Shown here: piece after piece, positions 1-7,435 of the stretch
Position numbering within the stretch: position 1 is the first letter of the stretch
Layout of the letters: each line of letters begins with the position of its first letter
DNA from: Pseudomonas sp. KBW05
Lineage (GTDB): Bacteria > Pseudomonadota > Gammaproteobacteria > Pseudomonadales > Pseudomonadaceae
DNA length: 64,000 bases
Reading direction: 5' to 3'
Assembly (NCBI RefSeq): GCF_003852405.1
Contig: NZ_QAJM01000016.1
Coordinates: 322,029 to 386,028, forward strand
Position numbers and translations under genes: made by a program
The notes under the pieces: model-generated
What the model saw: only the letters and a program-made list of their open reading frames with translations
What the model was told of the DNA's origin: nothing
Databases searched by the model: none

Positions 1-57
1 CTGATCCAGGCGCGAATGGAGCGGCACTATGGCAAGGGGTATGTGCGCCGTAGCTGA
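1..57 (+). CDS. C-terminal end of an unidentified protein (partial)
   Basis: Reading frame 1 is open from the window edge and ends at a TGA at 55-57. The visible tail reads LIQARMERHYGKGYVRRS. It is too short to assign to a family. No terminator is evident directly after it. Confidence 0.45.
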   Translation: MIQARMERHYGKGYVRRS

Positions 58-113
58 GGGTCAGCTGGACTGACGGCGCAGCTTGACCACGCCCATTTGC
101 AGACCGAGCAACT

Positions 114-168
114 GCAATAAAATGCAGGTAAGTGACGGCTGTGTGATTTTGTACGCAATAAAATGCAG
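114..168. repeat. Two identical 14-bp direct repeats upstream of the autotransporter-like gene
   Basis: The 14-mer GCAATAAAATGCAG occurs at 114-127 and again at 155-168. The copies start 41 bp apart, close to four helical turns, so they would face the same side of the helix. They lie in the otherwise gene-free 231 bp before the gene at 289. This looks like a regulator binding pair, but no regulator is identified. Confidence 0.4.
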
Positions 169-288
169 ACCCTATTTGAACGCGTGCCAATAGAGACAAC
201 TCCCGCAAACCGGGAGCCCATGCCCTGACAGTTATCCCCCCGCCATCTCGCTAAATTCCCGGCCTCATCCACAAGAGGTCGGGAATTC

Positions 289-1575
289 ATGCCCATGACA
301 CCCCGCAAGATCGTACTTTTCATCAGCCTTGCGCTTGCCGCCAGCCTTCAATCTGCCCACGCGCGCAGTACTACCTGGTACACGCCTTACGGGTATCAAC
401 TCTACAAAACGCTCACTGATGCATGGTCCTACACACCTGAGACCAAAGCCTCACCCGTCGACAACTATTTCACTCGGCAAGCCACTACGCACAACGGTGT
501 GCAGCTCGCCAAAGTGCTGGACCCGGCGCTGATCCAACTGCTGCAATCGAACCAACTGACCGCCGAGCAGATCAAGGCGCTGGAAAAATTCGGCGCGCAG
601 CTGGCCGCCCAACCCGGCGGTATTGGCGCGGCCCTCGAACAATTGGCCGCAAGCCAGAACGCCAACCTGGCAGCCGCCACCCAGGGCACCACGCAACAAC
701 TGGTCAACCGACTGCGCTTGATCCTGCTGGACCAGCCCGAAGACAACGACGATGGGCATTTCTGGGTGACAAACCTGGCAAGCGAAGGTGACCTCGCCGG
801 CCAGCGTGGCAGTGCCGGACTCGGCACCGCCAATCAGGGCCTGATGGTGGGCGCCGACTGGGCAGTCGACTATGCCTGGCGCATTGGCGTGCTGGGGGCA
901 AGCTCCAACAGCCGCCTGGACGCCCGACGCTTTGCCGCGAACCTGGACAGCTGGCACTTGGGCGCCTATGCCGTGCGCCAGGAAGACCCCTTCGCCCTGC
1001 GTCTAGGGGCGATCTACAGCAACCATACGGGCAAGAACCAGCGCAGCGTCGAATTTCTGAGCCACAAGCAAACAATCAAGGGGCGCTACGATGCCACCAG
1101 CCAGAACGTGTTCGCCGAAGCGGGCTACCAACTGGGGGGCGACGGCTACAGCATTGAGCCGTTTGCCGGCCTTGGCTACCAGCGCTACCACCGCGGTGGA
1201 TTCAAGGAGCACGGTGGGTCAGATGCTCTTAACGTCCAGGCTCAAACCCAACAGAACTTGAGCAGCTCGTTCGGCCTGAACCTGGCCAAACGGTATGAGT
1301 TCGACAACCAGATGGAGCTCGTACCTTACCTGAGTGCCGGTTGGAAACATCTCTATGGCGACGTCGACAGTAGCGTGCGCCAGTCCTTTCGTTATCACGC
1401 GATTGACAGCTTCACCGTCCAGGGAACAGCCCTGGACCGCAACAGCCTCACCTTGGTAACCGGCCTGGATCTGCAGCTCTCGGCCAATCACACCGTAGGC
1501 CTGGCCTACACCAGCGAAAAAGGCACCCACAGCCGTCATCAGGGCCTGACGGGCGAATGGCGAATGACCTTCTAG
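289..1575 (+). CDS. Autotransporter beta-domain outer-membrane protein with short passenger
   Basis: This 428-residue exported protein has a signal peptide at about residues 1-26, ending near SAHA. Residues about 27-165 form an Ala/Gln/Leu-rich, probably helical region. From about residue 165 to the end there are alternating amphipathic strands (GLMVGADWAVDYAWRIGVLG, DSWHLGAYAVRQ, SIEPFAGLGYQRYHRGG, LVPYLSAGWKHLYGD). It ends in Phe (EWRMTF), as outer-membrane barrels do. The last ~260 residues fit an autotransporter beta domain. The passenger is much shorter than in classical autotransporters and shows no beta-helix repeats or catalytic motif. ATG at 289 follows an AGAGG; a second ATG at 295 is also possible. 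The gene appears monocistronic, with a direct-repeat pair upstream. Its substrate or role is unknown. Confidence 0.75.
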   Translation: MPMTPRKIVLFISLALAASLQSAHARSTTWYTPYGYQLYKTLTDAWSYTPETKASPVDNYFTRQATTHNGVQLAKVLDPALIQLLQSNQLTAEQIKALEKFGAQLAAQPGGIGAALEQLAASQNANLAAATQGTTQQLVNRLRLILLDQPEDNDDGHFWVTNLASEGDLAGQRGSAGLGTANQGLMVGADWAVDYAWRIGVLGASSNSRLDARRFAANLDSWHLGAYAVRQEDPFALRLGAIYSNHTGKNQRSVEFLSHKQTIKGRYDATSQNVFAEAGYQLGGDGYSIEPFAGLGYQRYHRGGFKEHGGSDALNVQAQTQQNLSSSFGLNLAKRYEFDNQMELVPYLSAGWKHLYGDVDSSVRQSFRYHAIDSFTVQGTALDRNSLTLVTGLDLQLSANHTVGLAYTSEKGTHSRHQGLTGEWRMTF

Positions 1576-1594
1576 ACGACGTCAAATCCCGGGC

Positions 1595-1620
1595 AAAAAA
1601 AAGGAGGGCACCTGCCCCCC
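1595..1620 (-). terminator. Rho-independent terminator of the pyruvate carboxylase operon
   Basis: Read on the minus strand, a 7-bp stem (GGGGGGC/GCCCTCC, one G-T pair) with an AGGT loop at 1603-1620 is followed by eight T residues at 1602-1595. It lies 31 bp beyond the stop codon of the biotin-carrying subunit gene. It has no T tract on the plus strand, so it serves the minus-strand operon only. Confidence 0.8.
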
Positions 1621-1651
1621 CGAGGATTAAGCGGTAGTGTCGAAGGCTGGA

Positions 1652-3460
1652 TCAGCCTTCGATTTCAATCAGGATTTCGCCAGGGTTGACCCGGTCGCCC
1701 TTGGCCACGTGAACGGCGGTCACCTTGCCGGCAATGGCTGCCTGCACTTCGGTTTCCATCTTCATCGCTTCGGTGATCAGCACGGCCTGACCGGCCTTGA
1801 CCACGTCGCCTTCCTTGACCAGCACGTCGACGATATTGCCCGGCATCGCCGTGCTGACATGGCCCGGCGCAGTGGCTTGCTTGCGCTTGCTGCTGCCGCC
1901 GCCGACGAACTCATTGAGCGGTTCGAACACCACTTCTTCCGGCATGCCGTCGATGGACAGGTAGAAGTGGCGCTTGCCTTCGGCCTTCACGCCGACACCG
2001 GTGATGTCCACGCGGTAGCTTTCGCCGTGCACGTCGATGACGAATTCGGTCGGCACACCTTCACCACCGGCACGCGCAACGCCGCCCGCCTCAGGAATCG
2101 GCAGCAATACTTCCGGCGCCAGGGTGCCGGCGTCGCGTTCTTCGAGGAACTTGCGGCCGATGTCCGGGAACATGGCATAAGTCAGCACGTCTTCTTCGGA
2201 CTTGGCCAACGCGCCGATCTCGCCGCGCAGCTTGGTCATTTCCGGCTTGAGCAGGTCAGCCGGGCGCACGTCGATCACTTCTTCGCTGCCAATGGCCTGG
2301 CGGCGCAGTTGTTCGTTGACGGTGCCTGGCGCCTTGCCGTAGCCGCCTTGCAGGTAGAGCTTCACTTCGTTGGTGATGGTCTTGTAGCGCTCGCCGGCCA
2401 GCACGTTGAAAAACGCCTGGGTGCCGACGATCTGCGACGTCGGCGTGACCAGCGGCGGGAAGCCAAGGTCTTCACGTACGCGTGGGATCTCGGCCAGTAC
2501 TTCGCTCATGCGGTTGAGAGCGCCCTGCTCTTTCAACTGGTTGGCCAGGTTGGAAATCATCCCGCCCGGCACCTGGTTGACTTGCACACGGGTGTCGACA
2601 GCGGTGAATTCGCTCTCGAACTGGTGATATTTCTTACGCACCGCGTAGAAGTACAGGCCGATCTCTTGCAGCAGCTCCAGGCTCAGGCCGGTGTCGAATT
2701 CGCTGCCTTTAAGGGCGGCGACCATCGACTCGGTGCCTGGATGGCTGGTGCCCCAGGCGAAGCTGGAGATGGCAGTGTCGATGTGACTGGCACCGTTTTC
2801 GATGGCCTTGAGTTGGCACATCGCGGCCAGACCCGCGGTGTCATGGGAGTGGATGAAAATCGGTAGGGTCTGCTCGGCTTTCAGCGCCTTGACCAGTTCG
2901 CCGGTGGCGTACGGGGTCAGCAGGCCAGCCATGTCCTTGATCGCGATGGAGTCGCAACCCATGGCTTCCAACTGCTTGGCCTGGGCCACGAAGGCCTCGA
3001 CGGTGTGCACCGGGCCGGTGGTGTAGGCGATGGTGCCCTGAGCGTGTTTGCCCGCCGCTTTTACCGCTTCGATAGCCACGCGCAGGTTACGCACGTCGTT
3101 CATCGCGTCGAAGATGCGGAACACATCGATACCGTTGACTGCGGCCTTGGCGACGAAGGCTTTGACCACGTCGTCGCTGTAGTGGCGGTAGCCCAGCAGG
3201 TTCTGGCCACGCAGCAGCATTTGCAGGCGGGTGTTGGGCAACGCGGCGCGCAGTTTGCGCAGGCGCTCCCACGGGTCTTCTTTAAGGAAGCGCACGCAGG
3301 CGTCGAAGGTCGCGCCGCCCCAGACTTCCAGGGACCAGTAGCCGACTTTGTCGAGCTTGTCGCAGATCGGCAGCATGTCGTCGGTGCGCATGCGGGTCGC
3401 CAGCAACGATTGGTGGGCGTCGCGCAGGATGGTGTCGGTGACAAAGATTTTCTTGGACAT
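1652..3460 (-). CDS. oadA: Pyruvate carboxylase subunit B (carboxyltransferase and biotin carrier), OadA-like
   Basis: This is the carboxyltransferase and biotin-carrier subunit of the two-gene pyruvate carboxylase of pseudomonads, often annotated as oxaloacetate decarboxylase alpha. It transfers carboxybiotin CO2 to pyruvate, giving oxaloacetate for anaplerosis in the cytoplasm. The 602-residue protein opens with the HMGL-like carboxyltransferase barrel (DTILRDAHQSLLATRMRT). It continues through the conserved PYC/OADA domain and ends with a biotinyl domain carrying AMKMET, the biotinylated Lys being residue 567. The ATG at 3460 is chosen because GAGGAA sits 9 bp upstream; a GTG 15 bp earlier overlaps the stop of the preceding gene and lies in that Shine-Dalgarno. 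No membrane beta/gamma decarboxylase subunits are nearby, which favours pyruvate carboxylase over a sodium-pumping decarboxylase. Confidence 0.92.
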   Translation of the reverse strand: MSKKIFVTDTILRDAHQSLLATRMRTDDMLPICDKLDKVGYWSLEVWGGATFDACVRFLKEDPWERLRKLRAALPNTRLQMLLRGQNLLGYRHYSDDVVKAFVAKAAVNGIDVFRIFDAMNDVRNLRVAIEAVKAAGKHAQGTIAYTTGPVHTVEAFVAQAKQLEAMGCDSIAIKDMAGLLTPYATGELVKALKAEQTLPIFIHSHDTAGLAAMCQLKAIENGASHIDTAISSFAWGTSHPGTESMVAALKGSEFDTGLSLELLQEIGLYFYAVRKKYHQFESEFTAVDTRVQVNQVPGGMISNLANQLKEQGALNRMSEVLAEIPRVREDLGFPPLVTPTSQIVGTQAFFNVLAGERYKTITNEVKLYLQGGYGKAPGTVNEQLRRQAIGSEEVIDVRPADLLKPEMTKLRGEIGALAKSEEDVLTYAMFPDIGRKFLEERDAGTLAPEVLLPIPEAGGVARAGGEGVPTEFVIDVHGESYRVDITGVGVKAEGKRHFYLSIDGMPEEVVFEPLNEFVGGGSSKRKQATAPGHVSTAMPGNIVDVLVKEGDVVKAGQAVLITEAMKMETEVQAAIAGKVTAVHVAKGDRVNPGEILIEIEG

Positions 3461-3471
3461 TGTTGTATTCC

Positions 3472-4887
3472 TCACAGGCCTGCGTGGGCGGCGATGGCGG
3501 CGGCGATGGCCAGGGCCAGCTCTTCGGGTTTGCGCTTGATCGAGTAGTTGGTCAATTCAGGGTGGGCTTCAACGAAGCTGGTATTGAACTGGCCGCTGCG
3601 GAATTCCGGGTTGCGCAGGATTTCCTGGTAGTAGGCGGCGGTGGTCTTCACGCCTTGCAGGCGCATGTCGTCCAGGGCACGCAGGCCGCGGTCCATGGCT
3701 TCTTCCCAGGTCAACGCCCACACCACCAGTTTCAGGCACATGGAGTCGTAGAACGGCGGGATGGTGTAGCCGGTATAGATCGCCGTGTCGGTGCGCACAC
3801 CGGGGCCGCCGGGGGCGTAGTAACGGGTGATCTTGCCGAAGCTTGGGAGGAAGTTGTTCTTCGGGTCTTCGGCGTTGATGCGGAACTGCAACGCGAAACC
3901 ACGGTGCTGGATGTCTTCCTGTTTCACCGACAGCGGCAGGCCCGAGGCGATGCGGATCTGCTCACGGACGATGTCGATCCCGGTGATTTCTTCGGTGATG
4001 GTGTGCTCCACCTGCACCCGGGTGTTCATCTCCATGAAGTACACCTCGCCCTCGGCGAGCAGGAACTCCACGGTGCCGGCGTTCTCGTAGCCCACGGCCT
4101 TGGCCGCACGCACCGACAGGTCGCCGATGTAGGCGCGCTGTTCCGGGGTCAGCTGCGGGCTTGGCGCGATTTCGATGAGCTTCTGGTTACGGCGCTGGAT
4201 CGAGCAATCGCGCTCGAACAAATGCACCACGTTGCCAAAGCTGTCACCGAGGATCTGCGCTTCGATGTGCTTGGGATTGACGATGCATTTTTCCAGGAAC
4301 ACTTCCGCCGAACCGAAGGCCTTGGTGGCTTCGGAGATAACGCGGGGGAAGGCTTGTTCAAGTTCTTCACGGCTGTTGCAACGGCGGATACCGCGGCCGC
4401 CACCACCGGAGGTGGCCTTGAGCATCACCGGGTAACCAATGCGGTCGCCTTCGGTGAGGGCCTCAAAGATGTCGGCGACGTTGCCTTCGGTACCGGGGGT
4501 AACCGGTACACCGGCCTTGATCATGCTGCGGCGCGCTTCGGTCTTGTCGCCCATGCGGCGGATCACTTCAGCGGACGGACCGATGAATTTGATCCCACGT
4601 TCGGCGCAAATGTCTGCCAGTTCGGCGTTTTCCGACAGGAAGCCGTAGCCGGGGTGCAGTGCGTCACAACCCGTTTCCACGGCCAGGTTCACCAGCTTGC
4701 GCGGGTTCAGGTAGCCGGCCAAAGGCTCGGCACCAATGCTGTGGGCTTCGTCGGCACGTTTGACGTGCAACGCGTGGCGGTCGGCGTCGGAGTAGACCGC
4801 GACCGAGCGAATGCCCATCTCGGCGCAGGCACGCACGATTCGTACGGCAATTTCACCACGGTTGGCGATCAGGATCTTTTTTATCAC
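3472..4887 (-). CDS. pycA: Pyruvate carboxylase subunit A (biotin carboxylase)
   Basis: This 471-residue ATP-grasp biotin carboxylase carboxylates the biotin of the partner subunit using ATP and bicarbonate. Visible signatures are the N-terminal MIKKILIANRGEIAVRIVRA, the glycine-rich ATP loop SGGGGRGIRR and the EMNTRVQVEHTITEEITG metal/substrate motif. Length equals the AccC family. It is distinguished from acetyl-CoA carboxylase AccC by position: it is first in an operon with the OadA-like subunit, 11 bp apart, and diverges from a LysR gene, the pycR-pycA-pycB order of Pseudomonas. The divergent 196-bp gap holds palindromes that probably bind the regulator. Confidence 0.92.
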   Translation of the reverse strand: MIKKILIANRGEIAVRIVRACAEMGIRSVAVYSDADRHALHVKRADEAHSIGAEPLAGYLNPRKLVNLAVETGCDALHPGYGFLSENAELADICAERGIKFIGPSAEVIRRMGDKTEARRSMIKAGVPVTPGTEGNVADIFEALTEGDRIGYPVMLKATSGGGGRGIRRCNSREELEQAFPRVISEATKAFGSAEVFLEKCIVNPKHIEAQILGDSFGNVVHLFERDCSIQRRNQKLIEIAPSPQLTPEQRAYIGDLSVRAAKAVGYENAGTVEFLLAEGEVYFMEMNTRVQVEHTITEEITGIDIVREQIRIASGLPLSVKQEDIQHRGFALQFRINAEDPKNNFLPSFGKITRYYAPGGPGVRTDTAIYTGYTIPPFYDSMCLKLVVWALTWEEAMDRGLRALDDMRLQGVKTTAAYYQEILRNPEFRSGQFNTSFVEAHPELTNYSIKRKPEELALAIAAAIAAHAGL

Positions 4888-5010
4888 TTGGAAATTCCCT
4901 TGAGCCGATTGCTGCGTTCTTCGACCCGCTAGACCCGGGTCGGCGCGTGACCAAATGTTTCATGACAGTCGCGAGACACACACTAAGCCCGTGGAGGGAT
5001 TAACAAAAAT

Positions 5011-5046
5011 CAATAATTATTGGGTCGTGCATAAGTAAAGACTTAT
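5011..5046. promoter_or_regulatory. Palindromic candidate LysR operators between pycA and pycR
   Basis: A perfect 12-bp palindrome CAATAATTATTG (5011-5022) is followed by ATAAGT-aaag-ACTTAT (5031-5046). The second has the T-N11-A geometry typical of LysR-type binding sites. Both lie in the AT-rich divergent intergenic region, 38-73 bp upstream of the LysR gene start and at suitable distance from pycA. Assignment to PycR is inference from position. Confidence 0.5.
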
Positions 5047-5083
5047 AGTTGGCCGGACAGCCTCGGGCGAAAGGACGGTAAAA

Positions 5084-6058
5084 ATGCGTAAGTCATTGAT
5101 GCGTATGACATTGCGTCAATTGCAGATTTTCAATGAAGTGTGCGATTTGCGCTCGTATAGCCGCGCTGCCGAGGAAATGTCCCTCACACAACCCGCCGTC
5201 AGCCTGCAAATTCGCCAGCTGGAAGAGCTGATCGGCCAGCCATTATTCGATTACGTCGGCAAAAAGCTCTACATGACCGAGGCCGCCGAAGCCTTGCAGC
5301 GCGCCAGCCGGGACATTTTCGGGCGCCTGGAAAACCTCGACATGCAACTGTCGGACATGCAGGGCTCGTTGCAGGGCCAGTTGAAGCTGGCGATTGAATC
5401 CAGCGCCAAGTACTTCGTGCCCCATCTGTTTGCCGCGTTCAAGCGCCAGCATCCCGAAGTGCAGTTGCACCTGACGGTGGTCAACCGCGCCCAGGTGATT
5501 CGCAGGCTTTCGGACAATCGCGACGACCTGGTGATCATGTCCATGGTGCCCCAGGACATGGGCCTGGAGTTCCTGCCGTTCCTCAACAACCCGATCGTCG
5601 CGGTGGCGCCCCCTGATCATCCCTTGAGCCTGCAAGGCCCGCTGCGCCTGCAAGACCTGGAGCCTTACACGCTGCTGGTCCGCGAACAGGGTTCCGGCAC
5701 GCGAATGGCCTGCGAGGAATACTTCAAGGAGAAACGCGTGCACTTCACCCAGACAGTGGAAGTGTCGTCGGCCGAGGCCCAGCGCGAATGCGTGAGCGCA
5801 GGTTTGGGCGTGGCCTTGCTGACGCGCCACGCCGTGAACCTGGAACTGGCCAGCGGCGGGCTCAAGGAGCTGCCGGTGGAAGAGCTGCCGCTGTACCGCA
5901 GTTGGTGCCTGGTGCAGGCCAAGGCCAAGCGCCTGTCACCGGTGGCCCATGCGTTCCTGGGCTTTATCCGCAGCGAACGGGCACAGATCAGCGTGTTGGC
6001 TGAGCGTTTCGCTGGGCAGCCACGGGTGCCTGCCAATGCAGTTCCGGGTAGTCACTGA
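5084..6058 (+). CDS. pycR: LysR-type transcriptional regulator of pyruvate carboxylase
   Basis: The 324-residue LysR-family protein has an N-terminal winged helix-turn-helix (MTLRQLQIFNEVCDLRSYSR then AEEMSLTQPAVSLQIRQLEE). A periplasmic-binding-like effector domain follows from about residue 95. It diverges from the pyruvate carboxylase operon, the standard position for its activator. AAAGGA precedes ATG 5084 at a suitable distance; ATG 5099 and 5105 are alternatives, and 5105 gives the family's usual MTLRQLQ start. Its 3' end overlaps a small convergent gene by 71 bp. Confidence 0.88.
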   Translation: MRKSLMRMTLRQLQIFNEVCDLRSYSRAAEEMSLTQPAVSLQIRQLEELIGQPLFDYVGKKLYMTEAAEALQRASRDIFGRLENLDMQLSDMQGSLQGQLKLAIESSAKYFVPHLFAAFKRQHPEVQLHLTVVNRAQVIRRLSDNRDDLVIMSMVPQDMGLEFLPFLNNPIVAVAPPDHPLSLQGPLRLQDLEPYTLLVREQGSGTRMACEEYFKEKRVHFTQTVEVSSAEAQRECVSAGLGVALLTRHAVNLELASGGLKELPVEELPLYRSWCLVQAKAKRLSPVAHAFLGFIRSERAQISVLAERFAGQPRVPANAVPGSH

Positions 6059-6185
6059 TGCTTTGGAGCAGTTGGCGTTCTTCACAACGGTCTTCGATTG
6101 CGCGACGGAACGCCATGCGGCGCTGGTCTTCCTGTTGACGGCGGGTTTTGACGGCGCTGTTGCTGTCTTCGTAGGGACGGGCCAT
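5988..6185 (-). CDS. Small conserved charged protein, convergent with and overlapping pycR
   Basis: A 65-residue, very hydrophilic protein (MARPYEDSNSAVKTRRQQED..., then ...YPELHWQAP) with no signal peptide or membrane segment. The start is well supported: on the minus strand GGGAGA lies about 7 bp before ATG 6185. The basic/acidic middle (RRQQEDQRRMAFRRAIEDR) is probably helical. It resembles small conserved Pseudomonas proteins of the PA3496 type, but I am not certain of that match. The last 71 bp are antisense to the pycR 3' end, so the two transcripts are convergent. Confidence 0.65.
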   Translation of the reverse strand: MARPYEDSNSAVKTRRQQEDQRRMAFRRAIEDRCEERQLLQSISDYPELHWQAPVAAQRNAQPTR

Positions 6186-6296
6186 TTCGAGTCTCCCAAT
6201 GCGAGTACGGGAGTTCAGGATGGGCTTGGGGGGTTACGGTTTGGCGGCGAGCGCATGACAGGAAGATGAATCTTCCTAAATATGCAGGAGATTCAA

Positions 6297-6388
6297 ATGT
6301 GGGAGCGGGCTTGCTCGCGAATGCGGTGGGTCAGTTAGAACATCTTTGACTGACACTCCGTCTTCGCGAGCAAGCCCGCTCCCACATT
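6297..6388. repeat. REP-type inverted pair (GGGAGCGGGCTTGCTCGCGA family)
   Basis: Two inverted copies of the 20-bp unit GGGAGCGGGCTTGCTCGCGA flank a spacer of about 47 bp; together they can form a long hairpin. The same unit recurs near 25.3 kb and 55.3 kb. It lies between two genes transcribed toward the left and may affect mRNA 3' ends. Confidence 0.85.
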
Positions 6389-6406
6389 GGTCCGTGCACA
6401 TTTCAA

Positions 6407-7273
6407 TCAGTCGTCGAGGGCTTTGACGGACTTGGGCGACAACCGCAGGCTGCGCAAGCTGCGCTTCACGCTCTTGAGGTGGTTGACCAGGCTCGGCCCG
6501 CGCGCCATGGCCACGCCCATCGCCAGCACGTCGATCACCACCAGGTGGGCAATGCGCGAGGTCAGTGGCGTGTAGATCTCGGTGTCTTCGTGCACATCAA
6601 TCGCCAGGTTGACGGTGGACAGCTCCGCCAACGGCGTCTGGCTCGGGCACAGGGTGATCAGGGTCGCGCCGCTTTCACGCACCAGGTTGGCGGTGATCAG
6701 CAGGTCCTTGGAACGCCCGGACTGGGAAATACAGATCGCCACGTCGGTGGGCTTCAACGTCACCGCCGACATCGCCTGCATGTGCGGGTCGCTGTAGGCC
6801 GCTGCCGTGAGCAGCAGTCGGAAGAATTTGTGCTGGGCGTCAGCTGCCACCGCACCCGAAGCGCCAAAACCATAGAACTCGACACGCTGGGCCTGGGACA
6901 TCGCAGTCACGGCTTTTTGCAGCTCGATCGGGTCGAGTTTCTCGCGCACTTCCATCAGGGTGTGCAGCGTGGTGTCGAAGATTTTCAGGCTGTAGTCGGC
7001 GACAGAATCGTCTTCGTGGATCGCAAACTGCCCGAAGCTCGCGCCGGCGGCCAGACTCTGGGCCAGCTTGAGTTTCAGGTCCTGGAACCCGGAGCAACCG
7101 ATGGCGCGGCAGAAGCGCACGATGGTCGGCTCGCTGATGCCCACGCTGTGGGCCAGGTCGGCCATGGAACTGTGCATCACGGCCGCAGGATCAAGCAGCA
7201 CGTGGTCGGCAACCTTGAGTTCCGATTTACGTAACAGGTGGCGCGACTGGGCGATATGTTGCAACAGGTTCAA
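6407..7273 (-). CDS. RpiR/HexR-family transcriptional regulator (HexR paralogue)
   Basis: This 288-residue protein has an N-terminal RpiR helix-turn-helix (SVGISEPTIVRFCRAIGCSGFQDLK form) and a C-terminal SIS sugar-phosphate-binding domain (VEFYGFGASGAVAADAQHKF; CISQSGRSKDLL). HexR-type regulators sense Entner-Doudoroff or related sugar phosphates and control central carbon genes. The position beside pycAB matches the second HexR-like gene of Pseudomonas rather than hexR itself, which normally sits beside zwf. The start appears to be TTG at 7273, because an in-frame stop lies seven codons upstream and no ATG is suitably placed. A perfect palindrome 45 bp upstream suggests autoregulation. Confidence 0.85.
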   Translation of the reverse strand: MNLLQHIAQSRHLLRKSELKVADHVLLDPAAVMHSSMADLAHSVGISEPTIVRFCRAIGCSGFQDLKLKLAQSLAAGASFGQFAIHEDDSVADYSLKIFDTTLHTLMEVREKLDPIELQKAVTAMSQAQRVEFYGFGASGAVAADAQHKFFRLLLTAAAYSDPHMQAMSAVTLKPTDVAICISQSGRSKDLLITANLVRESGATLITLCPSQTPLAELSTVNLAIDVHEDTEIYTPLTSRIAHLVVIDVLAMGVAMARGPSLVNHLKSVKRSLRSLRLSPKSVKALDD

Positions 7274-7317
7274 AGGGCAGGACTCTTGTTATTGGCAGGT
7301 GCCAGGGATGTAGCAAG

Positions 7318-7336
7318 CTTGTAGTTATACTACAAG
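7318..7336. promoter_or_regulatory. HexR-like palindromic operator
   Basis: CTTGTAGTTATACTACAAG has perfect 8-bp arms around TAT. The core TGTAGTT-ATACTACA resembles the TGTAAT/ATTACA sites of HexR. It lies 45 bp upstream of the HexR-paralogue start, so autoregulation is the simplest reading. Confidence 0.55.
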
Positions 7337-7435
7337 AATTGTCGTTTTGCCCGTCTGATGCATCACTAAATCGCCCTGCTGCCCTCTGATTCAAAGGGCA
7401 GGCGCTTTGTAGCCATCGGGGCGGCCCCGCCGTCA

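Noticed and set aside
1637-2866. Long open frames antisense to the pyruvate carboxylase genes (also 3460-4932)
   Set aside because: They mirror well-supported genes in GC-rich DNA, have biased His/Gly/Val composition and no ribosome sites; they are coding shadows.
1652-4887. Sodium-pumping oxaloacetate decarboxylase
   Set aside because: No beta or gamma membrane subunits are present and a biotin carboxylase gene is in the operon, which indicates pyruvate carboxylase.
6297-6388. Possible CRISPR or IS ends at the repeated palindromes
   Set aside because: Units are inverted pairs scattered singly across the window, without spacer arrays, cas genes or transposase.
7269-7402. 13-bp direct repeat TTCAAAGGGCAGG at 7269-7281 and 7390-7402
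   Set aside because: The first copy overlaps the likely start codon of the HexR paralogue and there is no flanking mobile-element structure; probably chance or a small duplication.
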